Below are positions 17,713 to 26,465 of a stretch of DNA of 47,171 nt, in pieces (positions within the stretch are counted from its first letter, which is position 1; every line of letters begins with the position of its first letter). The notes below the pieces were generated by a model, which saw only the letters and a list, made by a program, of their open reading frames with translations, had not been told where the DNA came from and searched no databases. The stretch is from the NCBI GenBank assembly GCA_030642205.1, contig DAOWOF010000002.1:1-47171 (forward strand), in the 5' to 3' direction. The stretch comes from Desulfobacteraceae bacterium. GTDB taxonomy: Bacteria; Desulfobacterota; DSM-4660; Desulfatiglandales; Desulfatiglandaceae. The position numbers and the translations under genes were made by a program.

Positions 17713-18747
17713 ATGCAACAAAAAGGAATCGGGATTACAATCACACAACATATATTAAACCAGCAAAGGGAAAATCCTGAGGCCACGGGGGCATTTACTA
17801 CTCTTCTCACGGAGCTTCTTGTAGCGGGCAAGGTTATTTCAAGAGAAGTAAACAAGGCTGGTTTGGTTGATATACTAGGCGATACAGGAAAGATTAATGT
17901 TCAGGATGAAGAGGTTCAGAAGCTTGATTTATTTGCCAATCAAGTAATAATCCAGCGTATGCAGCATATTGGCCAGCTTTGTTGCATGGGTTCCGAGGAA
18001 GATCCTGAACTCATTAGAATTCCATCTGATTATCCGAAAGGTAATTATATCCTCCTCTTTGATCCTTTGGATGGTTCATCCAATATTGATGTTAATATAA
18101 GTATTGGCACAATTTTTGGCATTTACAGGATAAAGGATTCAGATCATAAGGGAAACCCCACTATAAAGGATGTCCTTCAACCTGGAATAGAGCAGGTCGC
18201 GGCCGGCTACTTCATCTATGGTTCAAGCACTATCATGGTATATACTACAGGAAAGGGGACAGGTGTTCACGGTTTCACCCTCTTTCCAAGTGTAGGCGAG
18301 TTCCTCCTTTCGCATAAAGATATCCGGATTCCTTCAAGGGGTAAGATTTATAGCGTTAATGAGAGTTATGTTCATTATTGGGATAATAAAACCAAGGCCC
18401 TTATTGAATATTTCAAAACCAGAGATAAAGAGACCTCCCGACCTTATACCGCCAGGTATGTTGGAAGCCTGGTAGCCGATTTTCATCGAAATCTTTTAAA
18501 GGGCGGCATATTTATGTATCCAGCCGACCAAAAGGATCCCAAGAAACCAACAGGGAAATTAAGATTGATGGTTGAGGCCAATCCTTTGGCCATGGTAGCC
18601 AGGGAGGCTGGAGGGTATGCCAGCGATGGTCATGGCCCGATTCTGGACATAAGTCCCACAGCCTTACACCAACGGGTTCCCCTCTATATAGGCAGTAAAG
18701 AGGATGTATTACTGGCAGAATCATTTATTAGCGGCAAAAGGAGCTAG
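17713..18747 (+). CDS. fbp: Class I fructose-1,6-bisphosphatase
   Basis: The protein has 344 residues. The class I core is plain: LFDPLDGSSNIDVNISIGTIFGIY holds the metal ligands (DPLDG), with DILGDTGKINVQDEEVQKLD upstream, RYVGSLVADFHRNLLKGGIFMYP and KLRLMVEANPLA further on. It hydrolyses fructose-1,6-bisphosphate to fructose-6-phosphate in gluconeogenesis, which an autotroph needs for sugars made from acetyl-CoA. GGGAGG lies just before the ATG. Its 4-base overlap with the convergent HgdB-like gene leaves no room for a terminator. A sugar enzyme at the end of a sigma54-controlled Fe-S ATPase operon is unusual. Confidence 0.95.
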   Translation: MQQKGIGITITQHILNQQRENPEATGAFTTLLTELLVAGKVISREVNKAGLVDILGDTGKINVQDEEVQKLDLFANQVIIQRMQHIGQLCCMGSEEDPELIRIPSDYPKGNYILLFDPLDGSSNIDVNISIGTIFGIYRIKDSDHKGNPTIKDVLQPGIEQVAAGYFIYGSSTIMVYTTGKGTGVHGFTLFPSVGEFLLSHKDIRIPSRGKIYSVNESYVHYWDNKTKALIEYFKTRDKETSRPYTARYVGSLVADFHRNLLKGGIFMYPADQKDPKKPTGKLRLMVEANPLAMVAREAGGYASDGHGPILDISPTALHQRVPLYIGSKEDVLLAESFISGKRS

Positions 18748-19715
18748 GATGATAACATCTCAATAAAAGTTTCAATCCTGAGGCCTGTCCGGCCATCAAT
18801 ACAACCAGGCCTGTCTCCTTCCAGGGTTAGTATTGGGATTCCAAGTTTTTCCTTTAACAGAATATCGTAAAGCTGTCTAAAACAAAAAGTCTGGGTGTAA
18901 TGAATCAGACCATCCAGTTCTCGTTCTCTGACAGCCTTTTTGATATCCTGAATCCTGCCATGGATACCATAGGGATAGGTATAGGCAAGGTAGAGATCAA
19001 TGATATCATGGTGATCAAAGGGCAAACTAAACTGTCTTTGTACTTCATTAAATACAATCCTGGAACCTTTGGATTCAATGAATTCATAGAATTGATTAAA
19101 GATAGGAGGCACTCCCAGGTAACCAAGTCGCACATTTTCTTTAAAAGGAGTTCTTTGGCTAATCTCTATTAAAAATTGATCCAAATTATGATCAAAGGCC
19201 TCGGGGTCGCCATTAAAATCAGAACTGCTTACCATAAAAAGATGGTTTTCCAGACCTGTGACAATATTTTCACGGTAGGTTAATTCGTCTATTTTTCTTA
19301 ATTTTTTTCGGATCCTGGCCAGGCGATTTTTGGTTTCCTCAATCGCCATCCAGGTTGTATTTAGCCTTTCCCTCAATTTATCCATCTGGAACAGGAGAGA
19401 CTCTCTTTTACGCTCAAAGGGGTATTGAAAAGGGATTATTTCCACTCCTTTATTTTCCAGTAATTCGCTCATGGCAATCGTATTGCTGCAATCACCTCCT
19501 GTTACAGCAATAACCTTTTTTATATCATGGTTAATAACAGTAGAATAGATTCCCTTGATCCATGAGCATATACTAGGTGCAAAGCCAGATAACTCTGCCT
19601 GATTAATTAAATCAGCAGGGCTGGATGAAGTGATAAAGAGATTATTTAAGTCAATCGGCTTTTGGCCAGCCGCGAAGACGATCTCTACAGGAATGGTTGT
19701 TGTAATTCCAATCAA
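18744..19715 (-). CDS. 2-hydroxyacyl-CoA dehydratase D-subunit-like (HgdB family) Fe-S protein
   Basis: The protein has 323 residues and resembles the HgdB/FldB-type subunits that bind a [4Fe-4S] cluster by three cysteines. Candidate ligands are C50 (PSICSWIKG), C76 (GGDCSNT) and C278 (TQTFCFRQ), and the family blocks GYLGVPPI and LTLEGDRPG are visible. No second subunit and no HgdC-type activator ATPase are in the window, and it is shorter than classical dehydratase subunits (~380-430), so a dehydratase role is doubtful. Single-gene homologues of unknown role occur in many anaerobes. It is the last gene of a tight minus-strand operon with a phosphatase and a PflX-like radical SAM protein (4-base overlaps). 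Confidence 0.75.
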   Translation of the reverse strand: MIGITTTIPVEIVFAAGQKPIDLNNLFITSSSPADLINQAELSGFAPSICSWIKGIYSTVINHDIKKVIAVTGGDCSNTIAMSELLENKGVEIIPFQYPFERKRESLLFQMDKLRERLNTTWMAIEETKNRLARIRKKLRKIDELTYRENIVTGLENHLFMVSSSDFNGDPEAFDHNLDQFLIEISQRTPFKENVRLGYLGVPPIFNQFYEFIESKGSRIVFNEVQRQFSLPFDHHDIIDLYLAYTYPYGIHGRIQDIKKAVRERELDGLIHYTQTFCFRQLYDILLKEKLGIPILTLEGDRPGCIDGRTGLRIETFIEMLSS

Positions 19716-20395
19716 CGAGGGGCCTCAACAGAATGAAACCGCATTTCCGGAATTTCAAGACAAGTTAATTTATTTCCATAGACAGCTCCAGTATCAATGC
19801 CTATTTTATTATCCATGATACATGGTTCCTTGAATGGTGTATGCCCGTATATAACCTTTTTCCCAAAATTATATTTACTATAAATAAATAGATCGCGGAT
19901 CCAGAGCATATCCAGGTGTGTTTGCTTTGTTATTGAAATATTTGGTTTGAAACCGGCATGAACTATATAATAATCATCCAGTTCCAGAAATAATCTCAAA
20001 CCCTTAAAAAACTTGAGGTGATCTTCAGGCGCTTCCTCTTCATTATCCGGATTATCTTTCCTATAGCTTTTTATAGTTTGCTCCCCTCCATTTACAATAA
20101 ATCTTGAACGATTTCTGTTTGCCAGATAATCAAGAAACATCATTTCATGATTTCCCATAAGAAAATCAACCTGGGGGGATATATCTGCCAGTTCGAGCAA
20201 AAAGTTCACAACACCTTTGGCGTCTTCTCCCCTGTCAATATAGTCGCCTAAAAAAATAAGGCGATCCTGATGCGGCTGCCATGAAATTTTATCAATTAAC
20301 CTCTTTAGCATATTGAGACAACCATGGATATCTCCTATGATAAAGGTCTTTCCCTTGTTCATTAAATTCCAAACATTAGCCTTGGTCCCTGTCAC
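19712..20395 (-). CDS. Calcineurin-like Ser/Thr-type phosphatase (PrpE/ApaH-like)
   Basis: The protein has 227 residues with a GTG start overlapping the previous stop. All PPP-type metal motifs are present: GDIHG, GDYIDRG, GNHEMMF, HAGF and GHTPF. Proteins of this size act on phosphoserine/threonine or on dinucleoside polyphosphates; which one cannot be decided. It is coupled on both sides by 4-base overlaps (with the radical SAM gene upstream and the HgdB-like gene downstream), so it belongs to their function. Confidence 0.85.
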   Translation of the reverse strand: MTGTKANVWNLMNKGKTFIIGDIHGCLNMLKRLIDKISWQPHQDRLIFLGDYIDRGEDAKGVVNFLLELADISPQVDFLMGNHEMMFLDYLANRNRSRFIVNGGEQTIKSYRKDNPDNEEEAPEDHLKFFKGLRLFLELDDYYIVHAGFKPNISITKQTHLDMLWIRDLFIYSKYNFGKKVIYGHTPFKEPCIMDNKIGIDTGAVYGNKLTCLEIPEMRFHSVEAPR

Positions 20396-21291
20396 GAATC
20401 AAGTCTGGTTAAACCTATTTTTCTGGCCGTCAGAATGGCATCCTGATATTCTTTGATAGTCAGCCGCCGGCCAATCATTTTATCTGTATTTGCTGTCCCA
20501 CAAGGCCTGTATTGGCCCATAATATTAATATAAGTATCCATAGAAATTTCATTTTTGATAAATCGCAAGATATTTTCTATACTGGATACATCATTAGGCA
20601 TAACCAGATGCCTTAACAATATTCCCCTGGCGGCAATTCCTTTATCATCCAGGACAAGATCCCCTACCTGGCGATGCATCTCCCTGACAGCCTCAATTGC
20701 AACTTCCCTGTAGTCAGATGCCTTACAGTATTTTTCAGACATCTTATGGTCCCAGAACTTGAAATCAGGCATATAGATATCAAAAATTCCATCAAGCAAC
20801 TGTAAGGTCTCTATTGAATCATATCCACTGGAATTATAGAGCAGGGGAAGATCAAGGCCTTGCTCAATAGCTAAAACAAGGGCCTCTATTATCTGTGGAA
20901 CCACATGGGTTGGAGTAACAAAATTGATATTATGGCACTTATATCTATTTGCAAGAACAAGAATAATTGAGGCTATTTGTTCCGGTTCCAGTTCAGAACC
21001 TTGTCCATTACAGCTAATATCATAGTTTTGGCAAAAACTACAACGGAGGTTACAGTAACTAAAGAAAATGGTTCCGGATCCGTATTCTCCTGTCAACGGA
21101 GCCTCTTCTCCAAAATGGGGACTATAACTGGCAATCCTGGCCTTCCGGCCTGTACGGCAATAACCTGTTTCACCGGCAATGCGGTTAACACCGCAGTTTC
21201 GGGGACAGAGATGACAGTCCTCAAGTAAGCCCAAGGCCTTTTCCTTGAGAAGGATAAGGTCTGAATAATCAAGTTTAAGATAGGCTGGCAT
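20392..21291 (-). CDS. PflX-like radical SAM protein (COG1313 type)
   Basis: The protein has 299 residues. The radical SAM motif is CNLRCSFCQN (three cysteines). A second set, CHLCPRNCGVNR and GYCRTG, lies in the first 50 residues, as in the PflX/AmmeMemoRadiSam relatives of pyruvate formate-lyase activase. The core VMPNDVSS and INIMGQYRPC follow. It should be an SAM-cleaving enzyme with an unknown target; no glycyl radical enzyme is encoded nearby. The first gene of the three-gene operon 21291-18744, 18 bases downstream of the Bax-inhibitor gene on the same strand. Confidence 0.85.
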   Translation of the reverse strand: MPAYLKLDYSDLILLKEKALGLLEDCHLCPRNCGVNRIAGETGYCRTGRKARIASYSPHFGEEAPLTGEYGSGTIFFSYCNLRCSFCQNYDISCNGQGSELEPEQIASIILVLANRYKCHNINFVTPTHVVPQIIEALVLAIEQGLDLPLLYNSSGYDSIETLQLLDGIFDIYMPDFKFWDHKMSEKYCKASDYREVAIEAVREMHRQVGDLVLDDKGIAARGILLRHLVMPNDVSSIENILRFIKNEISMDTYINIMGQYRPCGTANTDKMIGRRLTIKEYQDAILTARKIGLTRLDS

Positions 21292-21309
21292 AATACATGT
21301 TTAAGCTTC

Positions 21310-22011
21310 CTAATCCCGACTTACTCCCATTATTCTGAGAAAAAACAAGAAAAGATTAATAAAATCAAGATAAAGTGATAGCGCTCCTAAAATCGCGCCT
21401 TTTCTAATAGCGCCTCCATCAAGATCCCTGGGTTGAGTAAGGGCCATATTCTTTATTTTTTGTGTATCATAAGCGGTTAAGCCTACAAATATAAAGACTC
21501 CGATGTAGGATATCATCATAGACAGCATAGTACTGTTCAGGAACATATTTACAATAGTAGCAATAATAATCCCGATAAGACCCATTATTAAAAAACCACC
21601 AAAGGAGGTTAGATCTTTTTTTGTAACCCAACCATAAATACTGCAAGCAATGAATGTTCCGGCACAAACAAAAAAAGTACTCGCAATAGAGGTGCTGGTA
21701 TAGATAATAAATATAAATGAGAGGGTAATTCCGTTTAATGCCGCATAAATGACAAAAAGTGAGGTCGCAGTGGCTGAACTCATTCGATTCACCATACCGC
21801 TAATAGCGAAGACCAGACCTAATTCAGCAATAACAAGAAATATTAATAGAATAGGATTACTGAAAAAATGCAGCAACGCAGGATTACTGGAAACATAAAA
21901 AGCCACAAAACCGGTTAAACCGAGACCAATGGCCATCCAGTTGTAAACACTTCTAACAAAATTATTTACTATTACACTTGTTTGTGCGCTGGTGGTGGAT
22001 ATTTGAGCCAT
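21310..22011 (-). CDS. Bax inhibitor-1/YccA family membrane protein
   Basis: The protein has 233 residues with about seven hydrophobic helices and the family signature near the end, GLTAYDTQKIKNM, plus ALSLYLDFINLFLFFLRIMG at the C-terminus. The ATG is preceded by GGGAGGA. BI-1/YccA proteins of bacteria are inner-membrane proteins, some shown to leak calcium or to modulate the FtsH protease; the role here is not known. It lies at the start of the minus-strand run and may be co-transcribed with the radical SAM operon (18-base gap). Confidence 0.9.
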   Translation of the reverse strand: MAQISTTSAQTSVIVNNFVRSVYNWMAIGLGLTGFVAFYVSSNPALLHFFSNPILLIFLVIAELGLVFAISGMVNRMSSATATSLFVIYAALNGITLSFIFIIYTSTSIASTFFVCAGTFIACSIYGWVTKKDLTSFGGFLIMGLIGIIIATIVNMFLNSTMLSMMISYIGVFIFVGLTAYDTQKIKNMALTQPRDLDGGAIRKGAILGALSLYLDFINLFLFFLRIMGVSRD

Positions 22012-22182
22012 AATATAAATTCCTCCCTAATTTGTATAATACAAAAAATGGCCAAAAATAATTATTTCCAGAAAAATCAAAAGAAAATACTATAGAATGT
22101 TATATCAATAAAGTTGTTCTAATTATATTATAATTTATTTCAGGAAAAATTCAACCTATAGGCAGTTAGAAAAGGAGTCCAT

Positions 22183-23406
22183 GTGAAGTCACAGAAACTA
22201 TACATTGCCATGGTCGGTTTACCTGCCAGAGGAAAATCGACTATTGCCAGAAAACTTAAAGAGCATCTTACTAAGGATACAATCAAAACCAGAATATTTA
22301 ATAATGGTGACCTTAGACGTAAGCTAACCGGAGAAAATACATCCCACCCTGAGTTTTATGATTCTGCAAACACTCAAGGAATGGCCTTAAGAGAAAAAAT
22401 AGCTCATATCAATTGCCTAAACGCAAAAAGATATCTTCACACAAATGGGAATATAGCAATATTAGATGCAACAAATTGCAGCTATCAAAGGAGAAAAAAG
22501 CTTATTCATGAATTGACAGGTTATCCTATCCTGTTTATCGAATGTATCAATGATAATAAAGAGATACTAAAAGCAAGTATTCAAAGAAAAATATCAATGC
22601 CTGAATTTAAGCATCTAAAACAGGATGAGGCTATTAAGGGCTTTGAGCAGCGTATTATTTACTACAATCAGATTTATAAACCTCTCAAGAAGGAGGAAAA
22701 TTTTGTCAGACTGGATTCATTAAATAACCGTATTATAGAAGAGGAGATAAGTAATGGAATCCCTTATTATGATAGAATAAGAGATTTTTTGGTGAGTGAC
22801 GCAGTCAAAAATCTGTATTTAATTAGACATGGAGAGACCTATTTTAATCTGGAGAACAGGATTGGTGGCGATTCAGGTCTGACCATAAATGGAATATCCC
22901 AATCCAGGGCCCTGTCTCAATATTTTATCAGTAAAAAGATTCCCATTATTTTTACCAGCGAAAAAAAAAGGACAATCCAAACAGCTACGCCTATAAAAGA
23001 ATCACAAGAAAACAGCTTGATTATTCCAATTAAGGAATTTGATGAAATTGATTCGGGAATTTGTGAATGTATGACCTATAAGGAAATAAGGGCAAAGATG
23101 CCTCAAGTCTATTCAAACAGGAAAAAAGATAAATATAACTATATTTATCCGGAAGGTGAAGGATATGTTTCAATGAAAAAAAGAATAAATCATGGTATAA
23201 AAAAAGCTCTGTATCTAAGTGGCTACCCACAAACTATTATGATTATTGGTCATCAAGCTGTAAACAGAATGATTCTTTCTCATTTCCTTTTTCGGCGTGA
23301 GGAGGATGTTCCTTATACTTATATTCCTCAAGATAAATTTTACCATGTGGTGGCAACGCCAAATAAAAAACTTTTTCAACTTATAAAATATAATAGTCAA
23401 CCTTGA
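22183..23406 (+). CDS. Bifunctional 6-phosphofructo-2-kinase/fructose-2,6-bisphosphatase-like protein
   Basis: The protein has 407 residues (GTG start with AAAAGGAG 5-6 bases before). Residues 1-200 are a P-loop kinase: GLPARGKS at 12-19 is the exact Walker A of eukaryotic PFK-2, with FNNGDLRRKLTG and LDATNCSYQRR following. Residues ~205-400 are a histidine-phosphatase domain: LIRHGE (H216 nucleophile), FDEIDSGICECMTYKEI (E288 probable acid), KYNYIYPEGEGY, and GHQAVNR (H357). These blocks match PFKFB one by one, so this is not just an adenylylsulfate-kinase/phosphoglycerate-mutase fusion. It would make and destroy fructose-2,6-bisphosphate, a regulator of FBPase. Homologues are rare in bacteria; I recall some in sulfate reducers. 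Fbp is 3.4 kb away. Confidence 0.8.
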   Translation: MKSQKLYIAMVGLPARGKSTIARKLKEHLTKDTIKTRIFNNGDLRRKLTGENTSHPEFYDSANTQGMALREKIAHINCLNAKRYLHTNGNIAILDATNCSYQRRKKLIHELTGYPILFIECINDNKEILKASIQRKISMPEFKHLKQDEAIKGFEQRIIYYNQIYKPLKKEENFVRLDSLNNRIIEEEISNGIPYYDRIRDFLVSDAVKNLYLIRHGETYFNLENRIGGDSGLTINGISQSRALSQYFISKKIPIIFTSEKKRTIQTATPIKESQENSLIIPIKEFDEIDSGICECMTYKEIRAKMPQVYSNRKKDKYNYIYPEGEGYVSMKKRINHGIKKALYLSGYPQTIMIIGHQAVNRMILSHFLFRREEDVPYTYIPQDKFYHVVATPNKKLFQLIKYNSQP

Positions 23407-23435
23407 TGGACTCGTAAAAAGTCCATCAAGGTTGA
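23397..23435 (+). terminator. Hairpin at the end of the PFK-2-like gene
   Basis: Perfect 16-bp arms (23397-23412 and 23420-23435; core CAACCTTGATGGACT) with a 7-base loop CGTAAAA. The stop codon lies inside the left arm. A run of T appears only after TTATC, so termination is possible but the hairpin may instead be a dispersed palindrome; the core GACTCGTAAAAAGTC looks like a repeat common in this group of bacteria, from memory. Confidence 0.5.
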
Positions 23436-23546
23436 TTATCTTTTAAAGGAGATACCACTTTTAAAATTTTACATATATCGCGATTTCAGATACAATATAT
23501 TGTGTGTTTTTTTATGCCATAGCAACCTGTCGAGGTAGAATCTTTC

Positions 23547-25001
23547 ATGTCTGACTATCATTTTCCATCATGGGATCTACTGCAATGGGTCCTGATTATT
23601 CCAAATATATTACTGGTAATAACAACTGCCGGTCATGCCCTGCTTTATAAACGAGATCCAAGGGCCTCTTTAGGCTGGATTGCAACTTGTATCTTCTTTC
23701 CCATTATTGGACCTTTCTTATACTTCCTTTTTGGCATCAACAGGGTACAAACGCGAGCCAGGCAAATGGATAAACGTTCGCTTAATATGATCAAGATCCT
23801 TAATGAAGAAACAGAAAAAACCGAGATGGAAATATCCATTGATAATCTTCCAGTGGAATCAAGAGAAATTGCTCTGATCTCAGAAAACATGGCTGGATAT
23901 CCCCTTCTGGGCGGCAATCAAGTCGAATTAATGCATAATGGAGAAAAAGCCTATCCGGCGATGCTTGAAGCCATAGAAACGGCCAGTCAATATATTTTCT
24001 TTTCAACTTATATCTTTGAAACAGATAGTCAGGGGCATCTATTTATTGATGCTCTGGCAAGGGCGGTAAAAAGGGGTGTGGATGTGAGAATTATCATCGA
24101 TGGAATTGGCGAACTTTATTCTTTTCCATGGGCAGGAACACTTTTAAAACGTAAAGGAATACGAGTTTCCCGATTTATTCCTCCAAAGCTGATTCCCCCA
24201 ACATTACACATAAACTTGCGTAACCATCGTAAAATTCTGGTAGCTGATGGCCGTATTGGCTTTATCGGAGGCATGAATATAGGGTACCGCCATTTGGCTG
24301 AAAACTATCAAAATAAATCCCGCGTAATTGATACCCACTTCCGCCTGAATGGGCCGATAGTGACCCAGCTTGAACATGTTTTTTTAGATGACTGGCGTTT
24401 TAGCAGAAAAGAACTCAGACCTGGAAACATTCATCCTATAAAAAAAGCAGGCAACACTATTTGCCGAATAATTCCTGAAGGTCCCAATACAGGTGACAAC
24501 AAGCTGGAAGCTGTCCTGATGGGAGCAGTATCCGCTGCGCGTATGGAAATACTAATCATGACGCCATATTTTCTTCCTTCGCGCGAGCTTATCGGTGCCT
24601 TGCAGACAGCTTCGCTTCGCGGCGTCGACGTAAATGTGATCCTGCCAAAAAAAAACAATCTCCCTTTTGTTCAGTGGGCCACATACAACATGCTATGGGA
24701 ATTGTTAAAAAATGGCATTAAATTCTATTATCAACCACAACCCTTTGTTCATAGTAAATTATTCGTGGTTGATGATCACTACGCCCAGGCAGGATCGGCC
24801 AATATGGATACCAGGAGTCTACGTCTGAATTTTGAGTTGGTCATAGAAATCTATGGCAAACATGAAGTTACGGTAATCGCCGATCATATTCATCTACAGA
24901 TAAAAAAATCACATAGAATAACTCTCCAGGAAGTAGACAGCCGCAATCTATTTATAAGAGTACGAGATGCAATGGCCTGGCTGTTTTCGCCTTATCTCTG
25001 A
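23547..25001 (+). CDS. cls: Cardiolipin synthase (phospholipase D family)
   Basis: The protein has 484 residues. Two N-terminal membrane helices (WVLIIPNILLVITTAGHALL and TCIFFPIIGPFLYFLFG) are joined by KRDPRASLGW, typical of ClsA-type enzymes. Two PLD HKD motifs follow: HRKILVADGRIGFIGG and HSKLFVVDDHYAQAGSAN. It condenses two phosphatidylglycerol molecules to cardiolipin in the inner membrane. Length is normal (480-490). Its last 10 bases overlap the convergent flavoprotein gene. Confidence 0.93.
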   Translation: MSDYHFPSWDLLQWVLIIPNILLVITTAGHALLYKRDPRASLGWIATCIFFPIIGPFLYFLFGINRVQTRARQMDKRSLNMIKILNEETEKTEMEISIDNLPVESREIALISENMAGYPLLGGNQVELMHNGEKAYPAMLEAIETASQYIFFSTYIFETDSQGHLFIDALARAVKRGVDVRIIIDGIGELYSFPWAGTLLKRKGIRVSRFIPPKLIPPTLHINLRNHRKILVADGRIGFIGGMNIGYRHLAENYQNKSRVIDTHFRLNGPIVTQLEHVFLDDWRFSRKELRPGNIHPIKKAGNTICRIIPEGPNTGDNKLEAVLMGAVSAARMEILIMTPYFLPSRELIGALQTASLRGVDVNVILPKKNNLPFVQWATYNMLWELLKNGIKFYYQPQPFVHSKLFVVDDHYAQAGSANMDTRSLRLNFELVIEIYGKHEVTVIADHIHLQIKKSHRITLQEVDSRNLFIRVRDAMAWLFSPYL

Positions 25002-26245
25002 GACAGAAAATTAACAGCCGATTTACCTGCCAGCCAACCTGAGGAAAAAGCCCACTGTAGATTAAAACCACCGGTATCTGCATCAAGATCAAGGATCTCC
25101 CCTGCAAAAAAAAGGCCTTTCACAATACGAGAACCCATTGTACGTGGATCTATTTCCTTTGTAGAAACTCCCCCGGATGTAATTATAGCCTCGCTAAAAG
25201 GACGAAATCGAATTATCTCCAAACGAAAGTCTTTCAACCACTGACCAAGCCTTTTTCTCTCCCTGGAAGTAACCTGATGAGAAGCTTTATGAATAGAAAT
25301 TTTAGTCATAGAGATACAAACAGGAATTAGTCTCCCTGGTAACAAGCCCTTAAGCAAACTTTGAAATTCTTTTTTGCCATTCAAATCCAGATCCCTTCTT
25401 AATCTGGCATCCAGCTTCTGTTGGTTAAGAGCAGGTTTTAAATCAATAGAAATATATACCTGTTTGTTAGAACAAAGGGCTTTTACAGCCATACGGCTTA
25501 AGGATAAAATAGTGGGTCCTGCCAGGCCATAAGGTCGAAACAACACCTCGCCAAAAGCCTCTGCCGTTTTTTTTTCATCAATCCATAGGGTGGCTCTCAC
25601 ATTGCGTAAATTCACATCACTTAACTGCAATACAATATCACCTGCTGTTTCCATCGGCACTAGAGATGGTTGAACAGGAACAATATAATGGCCATGAGAT
25701 TCTGCCATCAAATACCCATCTCCTGTTGAACCTGTAGCGGGATATGACGCGCCGCCTGTGGCAATAATTACAGCATCAGCAGTAATTATTTGATCGTTTA
25801 GCGCTATTCCTTTAACATAGCCCTGATCTACCAAAAGGCCGCTGACAGACGCTCTTTTCCGGATAATCACACCACAATCACCAGCCCATTTTAAAATAGA
25901 AGCCACAATCTCTCCTGCCCGCCCGCTTTCAGGAAAAACACGCCCGCCACGCTCCACAATTGTGGGAACCCCCAGTTTATTTATAAAGGCAATTAAATCT
26001 GTACTAAAGAAACGGGCAAAGGCCTGCCGGCAAAACCCTCCATCAGGATTAAAGTGTGACAGAAAATCGGAGTAGTCTGCTGTATTTGTAAGGTTACAAC
26101 GGCCTTTACCTGTAATACCCAGTTTAATAGCCGCACGACCCATTTTTTCCAAAACCAGCGTTTTAGCACCTAATAAGGAAGCCTGTCCAGCCGCCATTAA
26201 GCCTGCTGGACCAGCTCCAATCACAATTATCTGATAATCCGACAT
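24992..26245 (-). CDS. BaiN/HI0933-type NAD(P)/FAD flavoprotein
   Basis: The protein has 417 residues from ATG 26245, chosen over 26308 because GGAG stands 7 bases before it and the dinucleotide-binding motif then begins at the N-terminus (YQIIVIGAGPAGLMAAG). Other family blocks are LGITGKGRCNLTN, VFPESGRAGEIV, ATGGASYPATGSTGDGY, ITSGGVSTKEIDPRTM and the C-terminal GEILDLDADTGGFNLQWAFSSG. This matches the HI0933/YhiN/BaiN family of flavoproteins, whose substrates are mostly unknown (BaiN acts on bile acids). Convergent with cls with a 10-base overlap. Confidence 0.88.
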   Translation of the reverse strand: MSDYQIIVIGAGPAGLMAAGQASLLGAKTLVLEKMGRAAIKLGITGKGRCNLTNTADYSDFLSHFNPDGGFCRQAFARFFSTDLIAFINKLGVPTIVERGGRVFPESGRAGEIVASILKWAGDCGVIIRKRASVSGLLVDQGYVKGIALNDQIITADAVIIATGGASYPATGSTGDGYLMAESHGHYIVPVQPSLVPMETAGDIVLQLSDVNLRNVRATLWIDEKKTAEAFGEVLFRPYGLAGPTILSLSRMAVKALCSNKQVYISIDLKPALNQQKLDARLRRDLDLNGKKEFQSLLKGLLPGRLIPVCISMTKISIHKASHQVTSRERKRLGQWLKDFRLEIIRFRPFSEAIITSGGVSTKEIDPRTMGSRIVKGLFFAGEILDLDADTGGFNLQWAFSSGWLAGKSAVNFLSQR

Positions 26246-26465
26246 CGATACTCCATTAATATCGACTGGCAATATAGATAAATAGCATATGGCCTCATTT
26301 TTTGACAAATAATAGACATTATTTTATGGTACCACTATAAAGATTATATAAAAGAACTGCTTTCACGGGAATAATGGAAAACGGTAAAATTTTCTTTCTT
26401 TTCTATTATGCCTGCCAGGGCATAGGGTTAATAAATTGATTTACAGGAGGTCTCTGAGAAAAAAT

